A stretch of 50,864 bases of DNA, taken from positions 1-50,864 of the forward strand of contig VHCY01000006.1 in the NCBI GenBank assembly GCA_016871595.1. The letters are read 5' to 3'. The notes below the pieces were generated by a model. The model ran no database searches. It had not been told where the DNA came from and saw only the letters and a program-made list of their open reading frames with translations. The stretch is from Verrucomicrobiota bacterium. Lineage in GTDB: Bacteria; Verrucomicrobiota; Verrucomicrobiia; Opitutales; Opitutaceae. The translations under genes and the position numbers were made by a program. How positions within the stretch are numbered: position 1 is the first letter of the stretch; each line of letters begins with the position of its first letter. Positions 27,728 through 37,050 of the stretch are shown here, piece by piece.

Positions 27728-29629
27728 CTAGGCGGGGGAAATAGGCAACATCTCCCGCACGGCCGCCGCGACGTCCCCAGGCTTGAGCGCGGAGAGGTCG
27801 CCGCCGCCGTGGGGCGGGCAGCCCGGGGGCTGCAGCACGCGGTGCGGCGTGGCGAAGACCGGGCCGGTCCGGACTGGGTTGGTCGGGCCGAAGAGCGCGA
27901 GCACGGGCACGCCGAGGGCGTTGGCGAGGTGCATTCCCCCGGTGTCGTTGCTGACCAGCAGGTGGCAGGCGCCGAGCGCGGCGGCAAAGCCGGTCAGATC
28001 GGTCTCTCCCGCCCGGTTGCGCACGCGCCCTTCCGGCCAACCGGCGGCGACGGCGGCCGCGAGCGGGCGGTCCCCCGGGGTGCCGAACAACTCGAAACGC
28101 AACCCGGGCAACGCCTCGATCAGTGCCCGCCACGCGGGCACCGGCCAGCGCTTCGCGGGAAAGTTTTCCGACCCGACGATCAGGCCGATGGGCGCGTCTG
28201 GCCCCGGTTGCGGACGCGGGCCGAGTGGGCTGAGATCCGGCGACTCCGTGAGGCCGAAGTGGCGGAGGAACTCAGTCCAAAGCGCGAGCTGGTGCCGGCG
28301 CGATTCCTCCCCCTCCCCGGGCACCGGGAAGCGGTGCGAAAGCAGCGGCCGGCGCTGCCCGGCCCGGACGAGCCCGAAACGCTGGCGGGACCCGGCGCAC
28401 CACGCCTCGAGGTCGCCGCGCAGGGACTGCGTGAACAGCAGCCAGACGTCCGGATGCTCCGCGGCCAGCCGGCGGAAGGCGCGGAAGTAGCCGGGCCCGC
28501 GCGCCGGCAGCGGAACGAAGCGGTCCCCGAGGCCCCACGCCTCAAGGAGCGGGCCGAATGCGGCGCGGCCGACGAGGACGAGTTCCGCGTCCGGCCGGCC
28601 CCGGCGGAGGGCGCGGAGGAGCGGCGCCGCCATCACCACATCGCCGAGCCAGTTCGGCAGGCGGATCCAGATCCGGGTTCGGCGGGGAGGGGTGGTGATT
28701 CCGCGGGCGCTCAGCTCGGCGGCGAGCAGGTTGCGCTTCGATTCGAGTCGGAATCGGAGCGCGGGTTGGTCCTGGTGTCGCCAGCGGTCGTGCGCCCAGA
28801 GCCACGAGGCGCACAGATCCTCGTCCGCCGTGAGCAGGTCCTCGAGCCACCGGTTGAGGCCGAACGTGACGGCCTCCGAGGTGCCGTTGTGCGTGAGTTC
28901 ACGGGCCCCGATCTCGACGCGCCAGAAACCGTGGCGGCGCGGGTAGATCCCGTAGACGCGGGCCGAGAACTTCTCCGCCAGCAGGCCGGGCAGCTCGGTG
29001 GTCGCGCAGACGCGGCCGAACAGGGTGGTGAGCGCGCCCTGCAGCCCCGCATTCTGGTCGAAGAGGATGCCGACGAAACCGCGGCGCCGGAGAATCTTGA
29101 GGGCCTCGGCGAAGCCCTCCTTGCGCGAGAGCAGCCGCATCCCGAACCGCTCGCGGGCCGCGCGGACAAAACGGTCCGCGGCGGGGGAATCGAGCGGGCG
29201 GTAGATGATCCCGAACTCCGGGAACGTCCCCGGAACGGTGAGCGGCTGCGCGGTCTGCGCTTCCCAGTGCGCGAGGTGCGGTGAGCAGATCAGGGTGGGC
29301 GCCGGATCCGCCTGATGCCGGGCGTGCAACGCGAGCAACTCGGGTCCGGCCCAGGCGATGCGGCGCAGGCGCTCCGGGCCGAGGTAGGGCAGGGCGAGGG
29401 AGAGCAGTCCCGTCTCGACGAGGCGGCGGCAGCTCTCGCGGCCGATGCGGCGGCGCCAGGCCTCGTCCCGTTCCGGGAACGCGTGGTGCAGATTCGAAAG
29501 GATGAGCCGGCGGCGGCGCGGCAGGAGCAGGAAGATCGCGTCGCCGAGCGCGTGCGAAAGCAGGCGCAGCAGGCCCTCCGGGCAGAGCGCCGCGAGGCGG
29601 CCGAGGATTTGCAGGAGCGGGAGCAGCAC
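27728..29629 (-). CDS. Fused lipid A-type acyltransferase and GT9 (heptosyltransferase-like) glycosyltransferase
   Basis: A single ~633-residue frame with two enzymes. Residues ~1-290 match the LpxL/LpxM (HtrB) family: an N-terminal hydrophobic helix, NLHHAFPE, the HX4E catalytic motif HLAHWE (118-123), [12 protein letters not shown], and FDQNAG followed by LFGR. Residues ~317-633 match GT9, beginning [17 protein letters not shown] and containing [34 protein letters not shown] and [11 protein letters not shown]. Both activities belong to lipopolysaccharide lipid A and inner-core assembly at the inner membrane. The start is uncertain: GTG 29629 is proposed, 41 bp after the sulfatase stop. The upstream open frame overlaps the sulfatase gene. 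No frameshift is visible at the junction. Confidence 0.85.
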   Translation of the reverse strand: MLLPLLQILGRLAALCPEGLLRLLSHALGDAIFLLLPRRRRLILSNLHHAFPERDEAWRRRIGRESCRRLVETGLLSLALPYLGPERLRRIAWAGPELLALHARHQADPAPTLICSPHLAHWEAQTAQPLTVPGTFPEFGIIYRPLDSPAADRFVRAARERFGMRLLSRKEGFAEALKILRRRGFVGILFDQNAGLQGALTTLFGRVCATTELPGLLAEKFSARVYGIYPRRHGFWRVEIGARELTHNGTSEAVTFGLNRWLEDLLTADEDLCASWLWAHDRWRHQDQPALRFRLESKRNLLAAELSARGITTPPRRTRIWIRLPNWLGDVVMAAPLLRALRRGRPDAELVLVGRAAFGPLLEAWGLGDRFVPLPARGPGYFRAFRRLAAEHPDVWLLFTQSLRGDLEAWCAGSRQRFGLVRAGQRRPLLSHRFPVPGEGEESRRHQLALWTEFLRHFGLTESPDLSPLGPRPQPGPDAPIGLIVGSENFPAKRWPVPAWRALIEALPGLRFELFGTPGDRPLAAAVAAGWPEGRVRNRAGETDLTGFAAALGACHLLVSNDTGGMHLANALGVPVLALFGPTNPVRTGPVFATPHRVLQPPGCPPHGGGDLSALKPGDVAAAVREMLPISPA

Positions 29630-29670
29630 GGGGAGGATTCGCCGCCGGTCGCCCGGCGCGCGGGGCGGGC

Positions 29671-31197
29671 TCAGCGTTCGCCCGCCTTGGCCGCGGCCTT
29701 GCGCTTGCCGCCGCCTCCCTTGGCGCGGCCCGCGCCCGCGTTCCGCCTCGCCTCGGCCTCGGCCTCGACCGCCTGCATAAAGGCGGCGCGCCGCGCCGGA
29801 TCCTGACGCGCGCGGAACACTTCCAGCAGCGGGTCGCGGGTGCGGACCATCCAGGCCTCCAGCATCGCGGTGAGGCGTTCCTCCGTGGTGCGGTGCGCCG
29901 GCTGGCCGATCAGGTTGCGGAGGGCATCCGGGTCGGAGGCGTAATGATAAAGTTCCTCGGGGCGGCGGTGCTCGAAGAGGTCCAGCCGGGCGGCGAGCGC
30001 CGGGTCGGTGCGGGCGAGCGCCTGCATCCGCCGGAAGGTGTCGGTGCCGCGGGTCGCCGTCGCCATCACCCGCTTCCCGTCGGACCACGGGTTGAAGAGG
30101 TAGCCGTGCTCGCGGGTGATGATCGTCCGCATCGGGTGCCGGTGGCCGCCGGAGTTCTCGTTGTACTCCGCCACGATGTGGTCGCGTCCCTCCTGCCGTT
30201 CCCCGCGCAGCACCGGGGCGAACGAGCGGCCGTCAACCCCGGTCGGCAGCGGGAGGCCCAGCATCTCGAGGACGGTGGGCAGCAGGTCCACCCCGGAGAC
30301 GAGATGGCGGTCGTCCACGGCGCCGGCGCGGGTGACGCCGGGCCAGCGCACCATCCACGGCGTGCGCGTGCTGTGGAAGTAGAGCTGGGTCTTGGCGAAG
30401 GGCAGGGGCATCCCGTGGTCCGAGAGGAACATCACGACGGTGCGCTCCTCCTCGCCGGATTCCCGGAGGGCCGCGAGGATCGTGCCGAGCCCGTCGTCCG
30501 CGCGGCGCACCGACGAGTGGTAGCGCGCGAGCTCGGCCCGCACCTTGGGGTCGTCGAACAGGAATCCCGGCATCGGGACCTCGCCGGGAGTGAACACGCG
30601 GCTTGGCCGGTAGCGCGCGTCGGCGGCCGCGTCCTCGCCGAAGAACGGCTTGTGGGGATCCGCGAGGTTGAGATTCAGGAAGAACGGTTTCCCCGCGCGG
30701 CGGGCCTCGGCGATCCCGCGGCGCGCGCTCTCCCCGTAGGAGCCGGGATCCTTCTGGTGGAGCAGCGTGCCGTCCGGCCGCCGGTCGAGGATCACGTCCC
30801 AGCCGGGGTAGGGAGAGTAGGGAGTCGAATGTTCCACCTTGTGCCGGATCCCGGTGTAATAGCCGGCCGCGCGCAGCAGGTCCGAGAGGTGGGGCCAGCC
30901 GGGATCACGCACCTGGTAAAAGCCCTCGATGCGGTTGTTGTGCGGGTAGCGCCCCGAGAAGAGCACGTTGCGCGAGGGCATGCAGTTGCCGACCTGCACG
31001 AAGGCGTGCACGAAGCGCAGGCTGGTCCCCGCGAGCCGGTCCAGCTCCGGCGTCGCCCCGGGCAGCGGGCATCCGTAGACGCCGAGCGAATCGCAGCTCA
31101 GGTCGTCGGCGGTGACCAGCAAGAGGTTCCAGCGCGGCGTCGCGGCGAGGAGTGGCGCGGCGAGGGCGAAGAGTAGGGCGAGGCGGCGGGGTGGCAT
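29671..31197 (-). CDS. Secreted type I sulfatase
   Basis: A 508-residue arylsulfatase-family hydrolase with signal peptide MPPRRLALLFALAAPLLAAT. The formylglycine motif CMPSR begins at Cys72, and metal ligands are in TADD (29-32) and FLSDHGMP. The overall pattern (VQVGNCMPSRNVLFSGRYPHNNRIEGFY) is closest to heparan N-sulfatase-like bacterial sulfatases. It probably desulfates an extracellular glycan. Cys-type maturation needs a formylglycine-generating enzyme, which is not in this window. The last ~30 residues form an odd Lys/Gly/Ala-rich basic tail (GGGGKRKAAAKAGER). It is the first gene of the minus-strand run that includes the acyltransferase-GT9 fusion. Confidence 0.93.
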   Translation of the reverse strand: MPPRRLALLFALAAPLLAATPRWNLLLVTADDLSCDSLGVYGCPLPGATPELDRLAGTSLRFVHAFVQVGNCMPSRNVLFSGRYPHNNRIEGFYQVRDPGWPHLSDLLRAAGYYTGIRHKVEHSTPYSPYPGWDVILDRRPDGTLLHQKDPGSYGESARRGIAEARRAGKPFFLNLNLADPHKPFFGEDAAADARYRPSRVFTPGEVPMPGFLFDDPKVRAELARYHSSVRRADDGLGTILAALRESGEEERTVVMFLSDHGMPLPFAKTQLYFHSTRTPWMVRWPGVTRAGAVDDRHLVSGVDLLPTVLEMLGLPLPTGVDGRSFAPVLRGERQEGRDHIVAEYNENSGGHRHPMRTIITREHGYLFNPWSDGKRVMATATRGTDTFRRMQALARTDPALAARLDLFEHRRPEELYHYASDPDALRNLIGQPAHRTTEERLTAMLEAWMVRTRDPLLEVFRARQDPARRAAFMQAVEAEAEARRNAGAGRAKGGGGKRKAAAKAGER

Positions 31198-31241
31198 CGG
31201 ATGCGGGCGAGCGAGCCGGAAGCGGTCCGCCGCGTCAACCG

Positions 31242-31253
31242 CGCCCGCGGGCG
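31242..31253. other. 12-nt perfect palindrome in divergent spacer
   Basis: CGCCCGCGGGCG followed by TTTT lies in the 119-bp spacer between the divergent sulfatase and GMC oxidoreductase genes. It could be an operator. In such GC-rich DNA a palindrome of this length may also be chance. Confidence 0.2.
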
Positions 31254-31316
31254 TTTTGGGGTTGAAACGGAGGGCCGAAAGCGCGGACTCACCGCAGCCC
31301 CTTCCCCCTCAACCGA

Positions 31317-33020
31317 ATGAACATCGGCGGCGCCGGCACCACGCAGAACACCTATGACGCGATCGTCGTCGGCTCCGGCATCAGCGGTGGCTGGGCCGCG
31401 AAGGAGCTGACCGAGAAGGGCCTCCGCACACTGCTCCTGGAGCGCGGCCGCGACGTGAAGCACGGGGACTACCCCACGGCGATGATGGAGGCGTGGGAGT
31501 TCCCCGGCCGCAACCGGCGCTCGGGCACCGAGCTCGAGCGCCAGGCGAAGCAGAACCGCACCGGCTACACCACCCACCCGGCGTCGGCGCACTGGTTCGT
31601 CGATGACGTCGACAACCCGTATTCCGAGGACCGGCCGTTCGACTGGATGCGCGGCTACCACGTCGGGGGCCGCTCCCTGCTCTGGGGCCGGCAGTCCTAC
31701 CGTTTCAGCGAGCAGGATTTCGAGGCCAACGCGGTCGATGGGGTGGGCGTCGACTGGCCGATCCGCTACCGCGACCTCGCCCCGTGGTACGACCACGTCG
31801 AGCGGTTCTCCGGCATCAGCGGCCAGCGGGAGGGCCTCGCGCAGCTGCCGGACGGGGAGTTTCTCCCGCCGATGGCGATGAACTGCCTCGAGCAGGACAT
31901 CCGCGGCCGGCTGGCGGATAAGTTCAACGGCCGGGTGATGACCATCGGGCGCGCGGCCAACCTCACCGTGCCGCATCTCGGGCGCGGCTCCTGCCAGTAC
32001 CGCAACCGCTGCATCCGCGGCTGCCCCTACGGCGGCTACTTCAGCAGCAACTCCGCCACGCTCCCCGCGGCCTACGCCACCGGCCGGTTGACGCTCCGGC
32101 CCTTCTCGATCGTCACCGAGGTGATCCCCGCCGCGGACGGCAAGCGCGCGGCCGGGGTGCGCGTGATCGACGCGGAGACGCGCGAGGTGATCGAGTTCCG
32201 CGCGCGGGTCGTGTTCCTCTGCGCGTCCGCGGTCGCCTCGACCTTCATTCTCCTGAACTCGCGCTCCGACCGCTTCCCGCAGGGCTTCGGCAACGACAGC
32301 GGCGAGCTCGGCCACAACCTGATGGACCACCACTTCAAGGTGGGCGCCGCCGGGATCTCCGACCGCTTCGCCGACCGGTACTTCCGCGGGAACCGGCCGA
32401 ACGGGATCTACATCCCCCGCTTCCGGAACCTCGACGCGGCCACCCGGCGCAAGGACTACCTCCGCGGCTTCGGTTACCAGGGCAGCGCCAGCCGCCTCGA
32501 CTGGGCGCGACCCATCCGCGAGCTGAGCTTCGGCGCCGGGCTGAAGGCCGACCTCATCCGGCCGGGCCCGTGGCGGTTCGGGATCGGGGCGTGGGGCGAG
32601 TGCCTTCCGTACCACCGCAACCGGCTCTACCTGAACCCGGCGGTGCGCGACAAGTGGGGCCAGCCCACGGTCACGTTCGACTGCGCGTGGCAGGAAAACG
32701 AGCTCGCGATGCGCAAGGATATGCAGGCGGCGGCGGTCGAGATGCTTGAGGCCGCGGGCCTCCGGGACGTCCGCGGCTTCGACGACGGCAGCGCCCCGGG
32801 GCTTTGCATCCACGAGATGGGCACCGCGCGGATGGGCCGCGACCCGCGCACCTCCGTCCTGAACGCCTGGAACCAGGTCCACGCGGCGCCGAACGTCTTC
32901 GTCACCGACGGCGCCGCGATGACCTCCAATTCCTGCGTCAACCCCTCCCTCACCTATATGGCGCTCACCGCGCGCGCCTGCGACCACGCGGTCGCGGAGA
33001 TGAAGCGGAATCACCTGTGA
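31317..33020 (+). CDS. GMC family FAD-dependent oxidoreductase
   Basis: A 567-residue flavoprotein of the glucose-methanol-choline family, gluconate/sorbitol dehydrogenase type. The FAD dinucleotide motif is VVGSGISGGWAAKE (17-30). Next are the GRSLLWGRQSYRFSEQDF active-site loop, a CIRGCPYGGYFSSNSA segment with two cysteines, and the C-terminal LCIHEMGTARMGRDP and NSCVNPSLTYMALTARA carrying the His and Asn active-site pair. It has no signal peptide of its own. The next gene, a Tat-type small subunit, overlaps its stop by 4 bp, suggesting export as a complex, as in gluconate 2-dehydrogenase. The sugar or alcohol substrate is unknown. Confidence 0.93.
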   Translation: MNIGGAGTTQNTYDAIVVGSGISGGWAAKELTEKGLRTLLLERGRDVKHGDYPTAMMEAWEFPGRNRRSGTELERQAKQNRTGYTTHPASAHWFVDDVDNPYSEDRPFDWMRGYHVGGRSLLWGRQSYRFSEQDFEANAVDGVGVDWPIRYRDLAPWYDHVERFSGISGQREGLAQLPDGEFLPPMAMNCLEQDIRGRLADKFNGRVMTIGRAANLTVPHLGRGSCQYRNRCIRGCPYGGYFSSNSATLPAAYATGRLTLRPFSIVTEVIPAADGKRAAGVRVIDAETREVIEFRARVVFLCASAVASTFILLNSRSDRFPQGFGNDSGELGHNLMDHHFKVGAAGISDRFADRYFRGNRPNGIYIPRFRNLDAATRRKDYLRGFGYQGSASRLDWARPIRELSFGAGLKADLIRPGPWRFGIGAWGECLPYHRNRLYLNPAVRDKWGQPTVTFDCAWQENELAMRKDMQAAAVEMLEAAGLRDVRGFDDGSAPGLCIHEMGTARMGRDPRTSVLNAWNQVHAAPNVFVTDGAAMTSNSCVNPSLTYMALTARACDHAVAEMKRNHL

Positions 33021-33568
33021 ACCCGCCGGCCCTCGCCCCCTGCACCCGCCGCGAGGCGCTCGTCCGCGCGGCCGCCCTCGCCGGGCTGAGCCTCACGCCA
33101 GCGTGGCTTGACCGCGTCCTCGCCGCCGCCGTCGCCCCGGCGGCGACGCTCCCCCCCGCGCGGGCGGCGGTCCTCGCCGCGGCGGCGGAACGGATTTTGC
33201 CCCGCACCGATACGCCCGGCGCGGCCGACGTCGGTGTGCCGGCCTTCCTCGCCCGCCTGCTCGAGGGGTACGTGCCCGCGGCGGACCGCGACGCGGTGAT
33301 GGCGGGCCTCGACGCGCTGGAGGCGGCGGCGCGCGCGGCCCACGGGCGGGGTTTCGCCGAGGTGCCCGCGGCGGGTCAGGATGCCCTGATTCGAGCCGCG
33401 GCGGAGGCGGGCGGGCCGTTTTTCCCGCTGCTGCGCGAATACACGCTGCTAGGTTACTTCACCTCGGAGCGGGTCGGCCGCGAGGTCCTGCACTACGATC
33501 CGGTGCCCGGGCGCTGGGAGCCCTGCGTGCCCCTCGCGGAGGTCGGCGACCGGCTCTGGACCCGCTGA
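33017..33568 (+). CDS. Gluconate 2-dehydrogenase subunit 3 family protein
   Basis: A 183-residue small subunit with a twin-arginine-like N-terminus (CTRREALVRAAALAGLSLT). The mature part has the family features AAAERILPRTDTPGAADVGVP, a mid helical region, and PLLREYTLLGYFTSERVGRE with HYDPVPGRWEPC. The GTG start at 33017 overlaps the TGA of the GMC gene (GTGA), so translation is coupled. It probably guides the flavoprotein through the Tat pathway. The multiheme cytochrome subunit found in some three-subunit enzymes is absent here, so the electron acceptor must be encoded elsewhere. Confidence 0.9.
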   Translation: MNPPALAPCTRREALVRAAALAGLSLTPAWLDRVLAAAVAPAATLPPARAAVLAAAAERILPRTDTPGAADVGVPAFLARLLEGYVPAADRDAVMAGLDALEAAARAAHGRGFAEVPAAGQDALIRAAAEAGGPFFPLLREYTLLGYFTSERVGREVLHYDPVPGRWEPCVPLAEVGDRLWTR

Positions 33569-33631
33569 AGGCCGGTCCGGGAATGGCGGGGGTGGGAGGA
33601 GCCGCGGCGACACCTGCAGCACATCCGCCGC

Positions 33632-34894
33632 TCAGAGCAGCAGCAGGGCGGGGCTCTCGAGCAGCGTCTTGAGGGCGTTGAGGTACTGGGCGCCGACGGC
33701 GCCGTCGACCACGCGGTGGTCGCAGGACAGCGTGACGGTCAGCGTGTGCCCGATCTCGATGCGCTCGCCGCGCACCACGGGTTTCCGCACCACCGCGCCG
33801 ACCGCGAGGATGGCGGCGTTGGGCGGGTTGATGATCGCGCTGAAACGGGGGATGCCCATCATCCCGAGATTGGAGACGCAGAAGGTGCCGCCGGTGAATT
33901 CCGCCGGGGCGAGCTTCTTCTCCTTGGCGCGCTTGCCGAGGGACTTTGCTTCGGTGGAGATCGCGAAGATCGACTTCAGGTGCGCGTCGCGCACGACCGG
34001 GGTGATCAGGCCGTCCTCGATCGCGACCGCGAAGGAGACGTGTGCGGCGGCGAAGTATCGGATCTGATGGCCCTCCCACGAGGCGTTGACCCCGGGCACG
34101 CGGCGCAGCGCCTCGGCGCTGGCCTTCAGGATGAAATCATTGACCGACAGCTTCACCCCGTCGCCCTCGAGGGCGGCATTGAGCTGCTCCCGGAGCGTGG
34201 CCAGCGGGGCGGCGTCGATCTCGATCTCGACGTAAAAATGGGGCAGCTGGGTCTTGGATTCCAGCAGGCGCCGGGCGATGGCGCCGCGCATATTGGAGAC
34301 GGCGACGGTGCGCTCCTCCTGAATCGGGCCCTTGGCGAGGACTGAGCCGGCGGTGGCGCGCCCCGCCAAGGCGGGGGCCGCGGCGGCAGCAAGGACATCG
34401 GCGCGGCGGATGCGCCCGCCGGGGCCGGAACCCTGAATGCGGGCGAGGTCGAGTCCCTTGGCCGCGGCCAGTTTGCGGGCGAGCGGCGAGGCCTTGATCC
34501 GGCCGGCCGGGGCCGGGGCGGGAACGGGGGCCGGGGTGGCAGCGGCCACGGGGGCTGGTGCCGGCGCCGGAGCCGCGGGCAAGGCCGGGGCGGCGGCGGG
34601 AGCAGGCGCAGCGGCGGCCGCGGGAGCCCTGGGCGCGGGGGCCGGCGCGGCCTCGCCGGGCTTGCCGATGGCGCAGAGCGGGGCGCCGAGGGCGACCTGG
34701 GAACCGCCAGGGGCGTAAATCTTGAGGATCGTGCCGTCGAAGAAGCACTCCAGCTCCATCGTCGCCTTGTCCGTCTCGACCTCCGCGAGCATATCGCCCG
34801 CCTTCACGACGTCGCCCTCTTTCCTCAGCCATTTGGCCAGCGTGCCCACCGTCATGGTGTCGCTGAGCTTGGGCATTTCGATGATGTTGGCCAT
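33632..34894 (-). CDS. pdhC: Pyruvate dehydrogenase E2, dihydrolipoamide acetyltransferase
   Basis: The 420-residue core of the pyruvate dehydrogenase complex. It has one lipoyl domain (1-80, lipoyl-lysine in VETDKATMELE), a long Ala/Pro linker (~82-130) and the peripheral subunit-binding domain (KASPLARKLAAAKGLDLARI). The catalytic domain has HFYVEIEIDAAPL and the DHRVVDG active site near the C-terminus. A single lipoyl domain and the E1alpha-E1beta-E2 order are typical of the heterotetrameric-E1 type. It is last in the operon, 20 bp after E1beta. No dihydrolipoamide dehydrogenase (E3) gene is in the window. Confidence 0.95.
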   Translation of the reverse strand: MANIIEMPKLSDTMTVGTLAKWLRKEGDVVKAGDMLAEVETDKATMELECFFDGTILKIYAPGGSQVALGAPLCAIGKPGEAAPAPAPRAPAAAAAPAPAAAPALPAAPAPAPAPVAAATPAPVPAPAPAGRIKASPLARKLAAAKGLDLARIQGSGPGGRIRRADVLAAAAAPALAGRATAGSVLAKGPIQEERTVAVSNMRGAIARRLLESKTQLPHFYVEIEIDAAPLATLREQLNAALEGDGVKLSVNDFILKASAEALRRVPGVNASWEGHQIRYFAAAHVSFAVAIEDGLITPVVRDAHLKSIFAISTEAKSLGKRAKEKKLAPAEFTGGTFCVSNLGMMGIPRFSAIINPPNAAILAVGAVVRKPVVRGERIEIGHTLTVTLSCDHRVVDGAVGAQYLNALKTLLESPALLLL

Positions 34895-34914
34895 GGCGGT
34901 GCGGGAAGCTGGGT

Positions 34915-35892
34915 TCAGGCGAGCGTCTCGAGGGCGGCCTGGAGGACGCGGCGCGGGTTGGGGAGCTGCTCGACCTCGACGGGCGGGCTGTAGATCGCGG
35001 GCGCGTCGACGGTCGCGAGCCGGTGGATGGGGCCGTCGAGCTCATCAAAGGCCTCCCGCTGGATCATATAGGCCAGCTGGGAGCCGACGGAGGCGAAGGG
35101 CTTCTGCTCCTCGACGATCAGGACCCGGTGGGTCTTCGCGACGGACTTTAGGACCGAGTCGAAGTCGAGGGGGCGGATGGTGCGCAGGTCGAGGACCTCG
35201 GTGGAGATCCTGTGCTCGCGCTCGAGCACCTCGGCGGCGGCGAGCGAGTGCAGGACGGAGCGCCCGTAGGTGACGATCGTCAGATCCGTGCCGGCGCGCT
35301 TCACGTCGGCGAGGCCGAGCGGCACCACGTGCTCCCCGGCGGGCACCTCGCCCTTCTCCCCGTAGAGCATCGTGTTCTCGAGGAAGAAGACCGGGTCGTT
35401 GTCGCGGATCGCGGACTTGAGCAGGCCCTTCGCGTCGGCGGGGGTCGAGGGCACGACCACCTTCACGCCGGGGTGGTTGGCGAGGACGTTCTCCGGCGTG
35501 TGCGAATGGGTGGCGCCGACGTTGGTGCCGCCGTTGGCCGGGCCGCGGATCACGATCGGGCAGTGGATCTGGCCGCCGCTCATATAGCGCACGTTGGCGG
35601 CGTTGTTCAGGATCTGGTCGAAGGCGACGGAATAGAAGGACCAGAACATCAGCTCCATCACGGGGCGGACACCGAGCATCGAGGCGCCGATGCCGACGCC
35701 GATGAAACCGGCCTCGCTAATGGGGGTGTCTACAATGCGCTGGGGGCCGAAGCGGGCGAGCAGGCCCTCGGTGACTTTGTACGCACCGTTGAACTGGGCG
35801 ACTTCCTCGCCCATGACGACGACGTTGGGATCGCGTTCCAGCTCCTCGGCAAGGGCGTGGCGGACGGCTTCGCGGTAAGTGATGACAGGCAC
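34915..35892 (-). CDS. pdhB: Pyruvate dehydrogenase E1 component, beta subunit
   Basis: A 325-residue beta subunit of the thiamine diphosphate-dependent E1. Features are MPVITYREAVRHALAEELER, VVVMGEEVAQFNGAYKVTEG with the ThDP-contacting Glu, DTPISEAGFIGVGIGASMLG and PANGGTNVGATHSHTPENVL. The transketolase C-terminal domain follows with VLIVEEQKPFASVGSQLAYM. The start is a GTG at 35892. It is the middle gene of the E1alpha-E1beta-E2 operon (26 bp after alpha, 20 bp before E2). The branched-chain 2-oxoacid enzyme is the main alternative, but overall similarity favours pyruvate. Confidence 0.95.
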   Translation of the reverse strand: MPVITYREAVRHALAEELERDPNVVVMGEEVAQFNGAYKVTEGLLARFGPQRIVDTPISEAGFIGVGIGASMLGVRPVMELMFWSFYSVAFDQILNNAANVRYMSGGQIHCPIVIRGPANGGTNVGATHSHTPENVLANHPGVKVVVPSTPADAKGLLKSAIRDNDPVFFLENTMLYGEKGEVPAGEHVVPLGLADVKRAGTDLTIVTYGRSVLHSLAAAEVLEREHRISTEVLDLRTIRPLDFDSVLKSVAKTHRVLIVEEQKPFASVGSQLAYMIQREAFDELDGPIHRLATVDAPAIYSPPVEVEQLPNPRRVLQAALETLA

Positions 35893-35918
35893 GGTGGAAA
35901 GGGGCTGCGGCGGTCCGT

Positions 35919-37004
35919 TCAGGTGAAGAAGAGGCGTCCCTGCGAGCGGCGGTCCGCGGGGTTGTCCGCCTCCCAGTAAACATCGGTCTGGATGTCCGCC
36001 GGGGTGGGGAAGGGGCTGGCCTCCGAGAAGTCAGCCGCGACATCAGCCTCGGCCCGCGCCTCCGTGTCGATCTGTTCCGCAAGGGCAGGGGTGAGCACGC
36101 CCTCGGCCAGCAATTTGTCCTGGAAGAGCTGGATCGGGTCCCGCGTGCGGCGGTACTCCTCGATCTCCTGCTTGCTGCGGTAGGTGTTGTCCGGATCGGC
36201 GACCGAGTGACCCCGGTAGCGGTAGGTGTCGATCTCGACGGTGCTGGGCTTGCCGGTCTCGCGGGCGAGGGTGAGGAACTTGTCCATCATCGCGCGGACC
36301 TCGTAGACGTCGTGGCCGCTGCACTGGCCCCACTGCATATCGTAGCCGGCCGCGCGCTGGGCGAGTTCGCCGGCGGAGGAGCGCGCCTGGCTCGTGCCCA
36401 TCGAGTAACCGTTGTTCTCGATCACGAAGACCACGGGCAGGTTCCAGAGCGAGGCCAGGTTGTAGGCCTCGTGCACGGCGCCCTGGTTCACGGCGCCGTC
36501 GCCCATAAAGGCCATCGCGGCGCCCTTGAGGCCCTTGTACTTGAGCCCGTAGGCGAGCCCGGCGCCGAGGGGGATCTGGCCGCCGACGATCCCGTGGCCG
36601 CCCCAGAAATTCCGCGAGGGGTCGAAGTAGTGCATCGAGCCGCCCTTGCCCTTGGAACAGCCCGTGGCCTTGCCGTAGAGCTCGGCCATCAGCGGCTTCG
36701 GGTCCATCCCGACGGCGATCGCGTGCCCGTGGTCGCGGTACGCGGTGATGACGTGGTCGTTGGGCCCCATCAGCGAGCAGCAGCCGACGGCGACGGCCTC
36801 CTGGCCGATGTAGAGGTGGAGGAAGCCGCCGATCTTCTTCGCCTGGTAGGCACGGAGGCTGCGCTCCTCGAAACGGCGGATGCGCACCATCTTGCGGAAG
36901 AGCTCAACCCTGTCCTCCGGGGTCAGGCGGGCGTTCACGGGCGCCTGCGCGTGATCGGGGGCGGAGGGAGGGGAGGCTTCCTTGGCGGTCGGTTTCTTGC
37001 TCAC
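35919..37004 (-). CDS. pdhA: Pyruvate dehydrogenase E1 component, alpha subunit
   Basis: A 361-residue alpha subunit carrying the ThDP motif from MGDGAVNQGAVHEAYNLASL to FVIENN. It also has RRFEERSLRAYQAKKIGGFLH, GQEAVAVG, YRDHGHAIAVG, KGKGGSMHYFDPSRNFWGGH and the phosphorylation-loop-like YRYRGHSVADPDNTYRSKQE. The C-terminal ~15 residues (ADNPADRRSQGRLFFT) are longer than usual. The start codon is GTG at 37004. It is the first gene of the operon that oxidatively decarboxylates pyruvate to acetyl-CoA. Divergence from its upstream neighbour is not seen: the Nudix gene is on the same strand, 46 bp upstream. Confidence 0.95.
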   Translation of the reverse strand: MSKKPTAKEASPPSAPDHAQAPVNARLTPEDRVELFRKMVRIRRFEERSLRAYQAKKIGGFLHLYIGQEAVAVGCCSLMGPNDHVITAYRDHGHAIAVGMDPKPLMAELYGKATGCSKGKGGSMHYFDPSRNFWGGHGIVGGQIPLGAGLAYGLKYKGLKGAAMAFMGDGAVNQGAVHEAYNLASLWNLPVVFVIENNGYSMGTSQARSSAGELAQRAAGYDMQWGQCSGHDVYEVRAMMDKFLTLARETGKPSTVEIDTYRYRGHSVADPDNTYRSKQEIEEYRRTRDPIQLFQDKLLAEGVLTPALAEQIDTEARAEADVAADFSEASPFPTPADIQTDVYWEADNPADRRSQGRLFFT

Positions 37005-37050
37005 GGAGAACGAAGGTAAAGGACCAAGCTGCGGCTGCGGTTCCGGCGAA

